Assembly: GCA_963817025.1 (NCBI GenBank)
Contig: CAWFML010000004.1
Span: 930,001-994,000, forward strand
From: JACMLC01 sp963817025
Lineage (GTDB): Bacteria > Acidobacteriota > Blastocatellia > Pyrinomonadales > Pyrinomonadaceae
Direction of reading: 5' to 3'
DNA: 64,000 nt
The notes under the pieces are model-generated. The model made no database searches and was not told the DNA's origin. It saw only the letters and a list, made by a program, of their open reading frames with translations. Below are positions 16,300-23,280 of the stretch, piece after piece; position 1 is the first letter of the stretch; the number at the start of each line of letters is the position of its first letter. The translations under genes were made by a program, and so were the position numbers.

Positions 16300-16631
16300 T
16301 TCTCGTCCCTCTCGCCCGGCTCCCAGAACCCGCCCTCATCGTCGCCGCCCGATTCGATGACGAAGGAAGAAGAGTCAGCCGTATGCACCTCGTGAAGCAA
16401 ATCGAGCTGTCTCGCTTTGATGACGCGAAGGCGCGCGAACAGTTCCGCTTCCTGCACGGCGAAATCTTCCTCGGAAATCTCGTCCAGCTCAAGACGCATC
16501 TGCAATTCCAGAAGCTGCTCTTTGACGACCGTATCGTCGTTCAACTCCTGATCGGCCATCTTTTGAATCTGGCCGAGGATGAACTTGAAGCCGTTGATTG
16601 GTGAGAGCAGTAAATCGTCTATGAAAAACAT
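16296..16631 (-). CDS. gvpG: Gas vesicle protein GvpG
   Basis: 111 residues starting with the GvpG signature MFFIDDLLLSPINGFKFIL. An amphipathic helix follows (QIQKMADQELNDDTVVKEQL and LELQMRLELDEISEEDFAVQ), then an acidic tail. GvpG is a small helical assembly factor that accompanies GvpF/L. Its stop overlaps the start of the tandem ATPase (ATGA), which links that ATPase tightly to gas-vesicle assembly. Confidence 0.92.
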   Translation of the reverse strand: MFFIDDLLLSPINGFKFILGQIQKMADQELNDDTVVKEQLLELQMRLELDEISEEDFAVQEAELFARLRVIKARQLDLLHEVHTADSSSFVIESGGDDEGGFWEPGERDEK

Positions 16632-16685
16632 AAAGGAACTTCAATCTCCGTGGTCAAGGATTTATTTGACGGCTCTTCACATAAC

Positions 16686-16982
16686 TTATTCTAACGGTTT
16701 CAATCCTTCACGGGAACCATGAATCACTGCCAAAATCTCAATCTGCTCTTCATCTTCTTTTATCAAATAAATAATACGATATGAGCCTTCAATTACCTGA
16801 CGAACTTCATTTATCTCATATTCCGGCACCATCCTGCCGGAGAATGGAAATGCAGCGAGCTGTGTAGAACGCATTGTTAAGCGGTCAACAATCCGGCGAG
16901 CATATTCCGGTGAGGTCTGCCCTACATAATCATGAATGGCTTGAAGCTGTGCGACAGCGGCATCCGTCCAGAGAATCTTCAC
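16686..16982 (-). CDS. RelE/ParE-family toxin
   Basis: 98 residues with the RelE/ParE fold: ILWTDAAVAQLQAIHDYVGQ, the 'AFPFSGRMVPEY' segment, RQVIEGSYRIIYLI and the C-terminal 'EILAVIHGSR'. ParE toxins poison gyrase and RelE toxins cut mRNA on the ribosome; this sequence does not decide between them. It starts with GTG overlapping the antitoxin stop (GTGA). The pair sits between GvpF/L copy 1 and gvpG in the same orientation. Confidence 0.88.
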   Translation of the reverse strand: MKILWTDAAVAQLQAIHDYVGQTSPEYARRIVDRLTMRSTQLAAFPFSGRMVPEYEINEVRQVIEGSYRIIYLIKEDEEQIEILAVIHGSREGLKPLE

Positions 16983-17167
16983 GGCTGTAATCCAAATCGA
17001 GCGCGAATCTCTGCGACATCCGTAACCTTTCCAGCCTCGCTATCGGCCAAGCCAGCCTCGATGCATTGACGGATATAAATCTCATGCATCAAATCATCCC
17101 ACGTTATATCTTCAGGCAATTTATCAATTAGACGTCGGGCTTCTTCTTTAATATTTGCAGTGCTCAT
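16979..17167 (-). CDS. Antitoxin of the RelE/ParE-type pair
   Basis: 62 residues. The helix KEEARRLIDKLPEDITWDDL is followed by MHEIYIRQCIEAGLADSEAG and KVTDVAEIRARF. This matches small addiction-module antitoxins that lie upstream of ParE/RelE toxins: N-terminal helices and a C-terminal toxin-wrapping segment. The antitoxin comes first and is translationally coupled to the toxin by a four-base overlap. Confidence 0.8.
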   Translation of the reverse strand: MSTANIKEEARRLIDKLPEDITWDDLMHEIYIRQCIEAGLADSEAGKVTDVAEIRARFGLQP

Positions 17168-17200
17168 AAGAATTACTCTATGCCTTCCGTTTAATCCATA

Positions 17201-18019
17201 TTACCTCGTCATCGCTTCCGTCGCGGTGTCGCCGCGCTCTAATTTGAGGCGGATGTGAACGAAGTTGTAAGGCGGCCACGGGCCTGTGTATTTGAAAGAG
17301 AGCTTGCCTTCATACTTGGCTGCAATCTCTTTTACCTTTTGATCGAACTCCGGCTCGCGTTCGCGCTCGACGAGAAAGGCCGCGTTCATAATCATCTTGT
17401 CGCCGATAGGCTTGTTGGCGCGCGAGGCGACAGCCGTGTCGCGCAGGACTGAATAGACCTCGCGGACATAAGCTTCGGATTGCTCTGTCAAAGCCGTTTC
17501 CACCAGACGACCCAACTGCATCCGCGCGAAATAGGTCGAGCCGGTGGCGCGCGAGGTAATCTGCTCTTTGAGATGGCGTATCTCTTCGTTATCCTGCTCG
17601 ATCTCTGCAATCACGCGGTCGCGGTCCCAGTTGACCTTGAGACCGAACTCGACCTTGCCTTCCATCTTCGTCAACACGTCTCTGAGCGCATCATAAGTGC
17701 CGCGCATCAGTTCCATGATGTCCTCTTCCGTGCGGAAGAGCGCGCCGAAGGCCATCGGCAAAACTGTGAACTCGCGCATCACCGCCTCGTTGACCTGCTC
17801 GTGCGCGAAGACGTTTTCGCGCGTCGGGTCATAGACGACGATGGGCGTGTTGGAGATGACGGCGGCCAGTCCGTCGTGATGCACTGTGTAGACTTCGTCG
17901 CCGCGCCCGCCGATGCCCATCGGGCCAAACGAGCGCGGTTCTTTAGTCTCTATGATGCAATAGACATACTTGCCTTCGCCAACAGGAGCGGCGGGGGATG
18001 ATTCTTTTTCTGAAGTCAT
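17201..18019 (-). CDS. Gas vesicle GvpF/GvpL family protein (copy 1)
   Basis: 272 residues, the best conserved of the three copies: YVYCIIETKEPRSFGPMGI, HHDGLAAVISNTPI, TRENVFAHEQVNEAVMREF, TVLPMAFGALF, VEFGLKVNWD, and the C-terminal YTGPWPPYNFVHIRL. It is the first gvp gene in transcription order, with about 680 bases of upstream non-coding DNA where the operon promoter should lie. Role in assembly by family. Confidence 0.92.
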   Translation of the reverse strand: MTSEKESSPAAPVGEGKYVYCIIETKEPRSFGPMGIGGRGDEVYTVHHDGLAAVISNTPIVVYDPTRENVFAHEQVNEAVMREFTVLPMAFGALFRTEEDIMELMRGTYDALRDVLTKMEGKVEFGLKVNWDRDRVIAEIEQDNEEIRHLKEQITSRATGSTYFARMQLGRLVETALTEQSEAYVREVYSVLRDTAVASRANKPIGDKMIMNAAFLVEREREPEFDQKVKEIAAKYEGKLSFKYTGPWPPYNFVHIRLKLERGDTATEAMTR

Positions 18020-18698
18020 GATCTAGGCTCGTCACTTGCGATGCTCTTGTGAGATGCGCGGGCGCGGTGATACACGGAAGCTTAAAAGTCCGGCAAATTT
18101 CGCTGCCGGAAAGTTTTTCCTGCTACTGAGAATGTGTCGGAGAAGAGAGCGGCCAGCCCCCTTGAGCTTGTTGACAGCTCCGCACGTCCCCTTTCCTTCG
18201 TGCGCGAACAGGTTTCATCATAAAACGGAGCGCGCTCGCCGCGCAACATTATTCTCAGGCAAAAGTAAAAAGGTAAAAGGTAAAAGTAAGAAAAGCATTC
18301 GACGCTTCTTCACTTTTACCTTTTGCCTTTTACCTTTTTACTTCCCTAAACACGACATCGCCCCACAACAAGCATTTAAAGCCTTGTGGGGCGAGCGCGA
18401 GCCGGAAAGCTCCGGCACTGATTGTGGAAACGGCGTGTACTGCGCCTTAACTGTAACGAGCCTTTAGTTTGGCTCCCCGACATTTGACCCCTAGTTTAGC
18501 GGAATCAGCCGGGAACAGCTTTCCATAAACTGGTTTAAGTGTCATGTAGTTTACGCAACGGCGCGCATCTCTGTCAAGATTTATCTTGACCGCATACGAA
18601 GCATACAACGCGGCCCTGTACTTGTTACAGATTTGTTGCGCATAAGCCGTGCTTACTGAAGGCTCAAGTCATGCTTTATCTGAAACACACTGCCCGGT
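18020..18698. other. Long intergenic region upstream of the gas-vesicle locus
   Basis: About 680 bases between the start of the gvp locus and the end of the ABC permease. It contains the family D hairpin at 18263-18343 and otherwise no convincing open frame. It should hold the main promoter of the gvp transcription unit (minus strand), but I could not identify boxes with confidence. Confidence 0.45.
18263..18343. repeat. Family D hairpin (AAAAGGTAAAAGG words)
   Basis: Left arm: AAGTAAAAAGGTAAAAGG words. Right arm: TTTTACCTTTTGCCTTTTAC words. The arms carry different numbers of the approximately 7-8 bp word, leaving a loop around AAAGCATTCGACGCTTCTT that itself contains a small AAGC/GCTT stem. 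Confidence 0.88.
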
Positions 18699-19589
18699 TT
18701 ACTCGCCGATATACTTAATCTCCATGCGTCGAATCTGTAGCCCTGCTAGAAACAGCAGTATCGCCGTCACAACAATCAAACCGGGCACGGAAATCCACGC
18801 GGGCGTCGCCTGTGCCACGATGGCGAACGGCCCTTCGGACATGGGCACGGGCGCGAGCGAGTGCAGGTAATGGATGACGCTGATCTTTTTCAGGAGCGGC
18901 GGCAGCAGAAAATTGATCCACTCCCAGCCGTAAATGACCAGTGCCGGAATAATCGGATTGCGAAAGAAGAGTCCGATGACGATGAAGAACGCACCATAGC
19001 CAATGCACGCCAGCACAGTGATGACCACATACCACACAGCATGACTGAAGCCCGGCCCGTTCATCAGGTAATTAGTGCTCTCAGGATAGCCCGCCACGTA
19101 AATAAAGAAGAGCGAGCCGACCGTCGTAAAAGTAAAGATGACGATGGAGACCGATAGCCCCGCAAGATACTTGGCGACGACCAGCACTTCGCGCCGCACG
19201 GGCGCGAGAAAGTAATAGTGCAGGCTGCGGTCAACCACCTCGCCGCGTATGAGGTTCATAAAAATCCACGCGCAGCCGAAGAAGACTATGGTGCGAAGAA
19301 TCAGCCCGCCGTAGATTCCCGCAAAGATAATATTGGCCTGACCGAAATCACTGCGAATCGAATTCGCGTCCGGAAAAATGCGCGTCACGATTGCGAGCAT
19401 CGCCACCAACGCGACGGGCAAGAGCGCGAGCAGGTAAATCAGGATGGCGCGTCGCCCGAAAAAGTTTTTCCGCAGCTCAAGCTTCAGGATGGCTGCGGTC
19501 TGCCTGAGCCAGAGCGACCAGTCATGTTTCTGCTGCTGCTCCGTCTCTTTCTCTGCGGCAGCGGCGGCGGCTGTCGAAGTGGTGCTCAT
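18699..19589 (-). CDS. ABC-2 type transporter permease
   Basis: 296 residues with about six hydrophobic segments (IYLLALLPVALVAMLAIV, IIFAGIYGGLILRTIVFFGC, YVVITVLACIGYGAFFIVIG, GLIVVTAILLFLAG). A cytosolic N-terminal part contains an Ala/Glu/Gln-rich tract. The segment GEVVDRSLHYYFLAPVRREV fits the cytoplasmic coupling region of ABC-2 permeases. It overlaps the ATPase gene upstream by four bases. The substrate is unknown. Confidence 0.85.
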   Translation of the reverse strand: MSTTSTAAAAAAEKETEQQQKHDWSLWLRQTAAILKLELRKNFFGRRAILIYLLALLPVALVAMLAIVTRIFPDANSIRSDFGQANIIFAGIYGGLILRTIVFFGCAWIFMNLIRGEVVDRSLHYYFLAPVRREVLVVAKYLAGLSVSIVIFTFTTVGSLFFIYVAGYPESTNYLMNGPGFSHAVWYVVITVLACIGYGAFFIVIGLFFRNPIIPALVIYGWEWINFLLPPLLKKISVIHYLHSLAPVPMSEGPFAIVAQATPAWISVPGLIVVTAILLFLAGLQIRRMEIKYIGE

Positions 19590-20539
19590 CTGTTCTCCCC
19601 ATCCGAACCGATCAAATATTGATAGACAGCGCTGAGGTCATCATCCACCGGCGCGACAGACTCGACCTTGAAATCGCCATCGAGCACGATGCTGTTCAAG
19701 AGCAAATAAAATTTATCCGCATCCCGCGTCTTGATAAATAATCCCTGACGGTCTTCATGAAGTCTGGCTTCGACGACAGAGTCGGATTCAAAGACGCGGG
19801 CCGCAAGGTTAGCCGGGCGGTCGCAGCGAATCAGGATTTGCGCCGGATGCTCTTCCATCTCGTCGCGGACGCCGTGGACGTTGCCTTCCGCCACCACGTA
19901 GCCGTTGTTAACGAGGATGACGCAGTCAGACATCATGTCAACTTCGTGCAGGATGTGGCTTGAGATAATCAGATGCAGGCCATCTTTCGCCAGCGAGCGA
20001 AACAGCTCGATAATCTCTGCGCGGGCCATCGGGTCAAGACCGTTCAAAGGCTCGTCAAGAATCAGCACGCGCGGGCTGTGCGCGATGCTCTGGGCCAGAC
20101 GAACCTTCTGCCGCATGCCCTTGCTGTAGCCCGCAACTTTCCTGTCCGCCGCATCCATCAACGTCACGCGCTCAAGCGCCTTGACGGTCAACTGCTCCGC
20201 CACTTCCTTTCGATAGCCGTGCACCGTCAGAAAAGAGCGTACAAAGTCTCTGCCCGTCATGCCGCGCGGAAAGGAATCGAACTGCGAGCAATAGCCGACC
20301 TTGCGAAACAGTTGTTCCGGCTGGTAAGGCTGCGTGCCGAGCACGCTGATATGACCCTTCGTCGGTCTCAGGAGTCCCGTCATCAGGTTCATCAAAGTGG
20401 TCTTGCCGGAACCGTTCGGCCCGACGAGGCTGGTGATGCCCGGCGCAATCGAAAGATTGACGCGATTGACGCCTAAGATTTCCCCGTAAAATTTGGAGAC
20501 CTCATCAAAGACGATCAGGTTGTCCGTCATTTCGCTCAT
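19586..20539 (-). CDS. ABC transporter ATP-binding protein
   Basis: 317 residues using the ATG at 20539, which overlaps the upstream permease stop (ATGA). Walker A is GPNGSGKTT, the signature is YSKGMRQKV and Walker B is VLILDEPLNGLD, followed by the H-loop in LIISSHIL. A C-terminal approximately 80-residue extension resembles that of ABC-2 export ATPases. The longer open frame upstream is within the permease gene and is rejected. It pairs with the permeases at 18699-19589 and 20536-21456. Confidence 0.93.
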   Translation of the reverse strand: MSEMTDNLIVFDEVSKFYGEILGVNRVNLSIAPGITSLVGPNGSGKTTLMNLMTGLLRPTKGHISVLGTQPYQPEQLFRKVGYCSQFDSFPRGMTGRDFVRSFLTVHGYRKEVAEQLTVKALERVTLMDAADRKVAGYSKGMRQKVRLAQSIAHSPRVLILDEPLNGLDPMARAEIIELFRSLAKDGLHLIISSHILHEVDMMSDCVILVNNGYVVAEGNVHGVRDEMEEHPAQILIRCDRPANLAARVFESDSVVEARLHEDRQGLFIKTRDADKFYLLLNSIVLDGDFKVESVAPVDDDLSAVYQYLIGSDGENR

Positions 20540-21456
20540 CCTCGTACCACCTCGTAAGCGCGAACTCTGGTATACAAGAGCCACAAACAGAACAGGCAGA
20601 TTAAAGCCAGCACTACCCAGTAGCTCCACAAAGGCGGGCGGCTGATGATTATCTCCCGTATGATTCGCCCGTTACGCATCTCCTGCACCTGGCTGGTTGT
20701 CGCGCTAAAGCTGCGAAAAAGCCCCGCCCAGATATTTCCGATCAAAGCTCCGAGACTGATTAAGTCTCCATAGCGAGTCTGGAACAGCCCGTTGATGACT
20801 TCGCCAATGACCGAAGGGATAAAGAAGATGGCGAGCAGGATGGCGCTGGCGACGACGCGCCACTTGACCCACGCAGAGATGGCCTGCGAGAGCAGCGCGA
20901 GGAAGATAATCCAGACCCAGCACCCGCTCCAGATGGCATACGCAATCCACAGGTTCTGCGTCATCCATCCCCCGCCTTGCAGGTATGACTGAAAGAGAAA
21001 GAGCAAGAGGCCCGGAACCCATGTAATCAACGAAGTCAGAATCAAGACCACAGACATCTTGCCGATGACATACTCTGCGCGCGAGAAGGGGCGGCACAGA
21101 TAGAGCGGCAAGGCGTTATTCGTCAGATCGCGCGAGACGAGCGGAGGGCCGACCAGCAAGGTGAGAAAAAATGCGAACGACCCCTGTATGGACACGAATG
21201 TCCAGAAGAAAGAGCCGTCAATCGGAACCAGCTCGTTGATGTTGACTTGCAGGATGCCAAGCGCGCCGACGTTGTGATGCAGGTAAATCAGAATCGCAAA
21301 GACCAGCGGGCAGATAAAACATGCGACAAAAAACGCGACAAAGAGTTTTGACTGAAAGACGCCGCGAAACGCATGGCGCGGGATAATCAGAAACCGCGAC
21401 CAGACGGGCGTCAGCTCTCCCGCGTAAGGCTTATATGTGTGTTCGTAAACAGCCAT
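20536..21456 (-). CDS. ABC-2 type transporter permease
   Basis: 306 residues from ATG 21456 (MAVYEHTYKPYAGELTPVW), a conserved N-terminus for permeases of this type. There are about six membrane segments (LFVAFFVACFICPLVFAILI, FVSIQGSFAFFLTLLVG, VIGKMSVVLILTSLITW, YWVVLALICLFCLWLL). SRDLTNNALPLYLCRPFSRA is the coupling segment. The longer frame to 21489 would be translated through a hairpin arm and is rejected. Confidence 0.88.
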   Translation of the reverse strand: MAVYEHTYKPYAGELTPVWSRFLIIPRHAFRGVFQSKLFVAFFVACFICPLVFAILIYLHHNVGALGILQVNINELVPIDGSFFWTFVSIQGSFAFFLTLLVGPPLVSRDLTNNALPLYLCRPFSRAEYVIGKMSVVLILTSLITWVPGLLLFLFQSYLQGGGWMTQNLWIAYAIWSGCWVWIIFLALLSQAISAWVKWRVVASAILLAIFFIPSVIGEVINGLFQTRYGDLISLGALIGNIWAGLFRSFSATTSQVQEMRNGRIIREIIISRPPLWSYWVVLALICLFCLWLLYTRVRAYEVVRG

Positions 21457-21461
21457 AAGAA

Positions 21462-21552
21462 AAGTCCCAAGTCCCAAGTCCCGAATCAAGTTCCATGTCT
21501 CAAGTTCAGAGTTAGACTCCGACCTGTGACATGGGACTTGAGGCTTGGGACT
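21462..21552. repeat. Family F hairpin (AAGTCCCAAGTCCC words)
   Basis: The left side has tandem AAGTCCCAAGTCCC and CAAGTTCCATGTCTCAAG. The right side has CATGGGACTTGAGGCTTGGG. The right arm is inside the 3' end of the ABC ATPase gene and encodes its last residues (SQASSPMSQVGV). Confidence 0.88.
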
Positions 21553-22546
21553 GTCCGTTGCTCTCCATCGCTTTCAAGAAGATGTCTTCAAGCGAATCCT
21601 TCTTGTAATTCAAACGGCGAATCTGCACTTTGTGTTCGGCTGCGAGGCGATAGAAATCTTTGATCTCGACGCCTTCCTGAAGCACTAGCTTGAGACGGTG
21701 CGCGCCCGTCAGTGCGTATTCGCAATTGAGATTGCCGACGGCCTCGACGAAACCCGAAATGTCGCCGCGCATCTCCATCTCAAGAAAGGTGCGATTCGAT
21801 TGCCGCTCCGCTTCGAGGTCGCAGTGTGCGGCGATGCGCCCGTCCTTCAAAACCAGAATCTCATCACAGCACTCTTCGACATCATGCAGGAGATGCGATG
21901 AGAGCATGAGGCGCGCGTGGCCGCCGTCGCGTATCTCGCGTATCAGGCGAATCATGCGCGCACGCGTCGGCGGGTCAAGCCCGTTGGTCGGCTCGTCCAG
22001 AATAATCAGCTTCGGGCCATGCACAATCGCCTGCGCGAGCTTTGCCAGTTGCTTCATGCCGAGCGAGTAGGTATCGAGCGTGCGATAGCGCGCTTCGCCA
22101 AGTCCGACATAGAAGAGGGCTTCATGTGCGCGCTCAAGTGCGACTTCGGAAGGCAGGCCCGACAACTCGCCCATCAAACGAACGAAATGCACGCACGACA
22201 TCTTGGCGATAAAGGAATCGCGCTCCGGCATATAGCCGATCTGCGAGAGCGTCTGTTTCGGGTCGTCATGGATGTCCTGACCGAAGATGCGCGCCGTCCC
22301 CGAAGAGGCTTCATGAAAACTGAGCAGCGTGTGGATGAGCGTCGTTTTCCCCGCGCCGTTTGGCCCAAGCAGGCCGATGCAGCGACCGCGCAAGCCCGCG
22401 CGCAGCTCTCTTAAGATGGGACGCTTGCCAAACTGCACGCTCAACCCGTCAAGCTCTATGACCGGCGTCGCATCGAGTGGAACTAGCATAGGAGGCGCGA
22501 GCGTCTGTGAGTCGCTGGCAGCAGTTGAAGCGGTTGAAGCGGCCAT
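21512..22546 (-). CDS. ABC transporter ATP-binding protein
   Basis: 344 residues. Walker A is GPNGAGKTT, the signature is YSLGMKQLA and Walker B is LIILDEPTNGLD, with the H-loop in LMLSSHLL. The first 25 residues are an Ala/Ser/Thr-rich extension. The natural end of the domain is near 'DSLEDIFLKAME'; the last 12-15 residues are encoded by the arm of a family F hairpin and look acquired. First gene of the four-gene ABC unit. Confidence 0.93.
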   Translation of the reverse strand: MAASTASTAASDSQTLAPPMLVPLDATPVIELDGLSVQFGKRPILRELRAGLRGRCIGLLGPNGAGKTTLIHTLLSFHEASSGTARIFGQDIHDDPKQTLSQIGYMPERDSFIAKMSCVHFVRLMGELSGLPSEVALERAHEALFYVGLGEARYRTLDTYSLGMKQLAKLAQAIVHGPKLIILDEPTNGLDPPTRARMIRLIREIRDGGHARLMLSSHLLHDVEECCDEILVLKDGRIAAHCDLEAERQSNRTFLEMEMRGDISGFVEAVGNLNCEYALTGAHRLKLVLQEGVEIKDFYRLAAEHKVQIRRLNYKKDSLEDIFLKAMESNGQSQASSPMSQVGV

Positions 22547-22773
22547 TATTGCCGTCTCCCTTTCCGAATAGGATCGAAGGCCGAAAAGTGTTACGCCGCC
22601 GAACGTGCGAGAGTTCCGTGGCGACGAGCATAAATTATAGTCGAACTTAAACTAGGATGGACAGGATAAACCGGGATGAAAGACACGCACAGATGAAGCA
22701 TGAAGCAGAAGCTATCGATAGCTTCTGCTTCATGCTTCATCTCTTGTTCTTTAATCTTATCTGTCGCTGCAAA
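22547..22773. other. Intergenic region upstream of the ABC unit
   Basis: About 227 bases between the lipoprotein stop and the ABC ATPase start, both on the minus strand. It holds the 52-bp perfect palindrome at 22691-22742 and a promoter-length AT-containing stretch for the ABC operon; no open frame. Confidence 0.4.
22691..22742. repeat. 52-bp perfect palindrome (family J)
   Basis: A loop-less perfect palindrome centred at 22716/22717. Each 26-base arm contains the tandem words ATGAAGC ATGAAGC AGAAGC and meets its mirror at GCTATCGATAGC. It sits just downstream of the lipoprotein gene on the minus strand, where it could terminate transcription. Confidence 0.95.
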
Positions 22774-23193
22774 CTACTTGCCGCGCGCCTGCGCCGTCTC
22801 CGGTGTCAGACTCGCTTTGAGATATTCTTTCGTCTGCCCGAAGTCCAGAGAGTTAATCGACACTCCCTCGTCCGCGATGCGAATCGAATCGCCCTGCTTG
22901 AGATGACCTGCCAACTGGTCGTTAATCATCACCTTGTCATTCTCAATCGTCAGCTTCAGACGCTCGCCCGACAGGTTGTAGCCGTCATAGTTAAAGATGG
23001 CAACGGGGCCGCGCTCTTCGACGCCGAACCTGTTGGTGACGCCGCTTCTTTTCATCGTCACTTTATGCGACGCAAACTTTGTCGAGCCTGAGTTGCCGCA
23101 TCCCTGTAATAACACGATGGAAGAGAGAAAAAGCAGAAGAGCGATGGCTTTGGCGGCTTTGCCGCGAGCAACATTACTTTTGAACATCATCAT
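22774..23193 (-). CDS. Small lipoprotein of unknown function
   Basis: 139 residues. A basic N-terminus (MFKSNVARGKAAKA) and hydrophobic core (IALLLFLSSIVLL) lead to the lipobox LQGC, predicting lipidation at the Cys near residue 32 and a membrane-anchored periplasmic protein. The mature part is small and beta-strand-rich (VAIFNYDGYNLSGERLKL, IENDKVMINDQLAGHLKQGD, SIRIADEGVSINSLDFG). I do not recognise a family. It lies downstream of the FecR-type gene with a hairpin between them. Confidence 0.8.
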   Translation of the reverse strand: MMMFKSNVARGKAAKAIALLLFLSSIVLLQGCGNSGSTKFASHKVTMKRSGVTNRFGVEERGPVAIFNYDGYNLSGERLKLTIENDKVMINDQLAGHLKQGDSIRIADEGVSINSLDFGQTKEYLKASLTPETAQARGK

Positions 23194-23230
23194 GACTTCT
23201 CCTTGAAACTAAGAAAGCGTGTTGACGAAG

Positions 23231-23264
23231 GCTGGCCGTGGGCCTCGTCTTCCCGACGGCCAGC
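23231..23264 (-). terminator. GC-rich hairpin after the FecR-type gene
   Basis: Nine-base perfect stem GCTGGCCGT/ACGGCCAGC around a 16-base loop, in the 87-base gap downstream of the FecR-type gene. There is no U-run, so it is a terminator-like or mRNA-stabilising structure rather than a canonical terminator. Confidence 0.5.
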
Positions 23265-23280
23265 GCTTCAGCGAGGGTTT

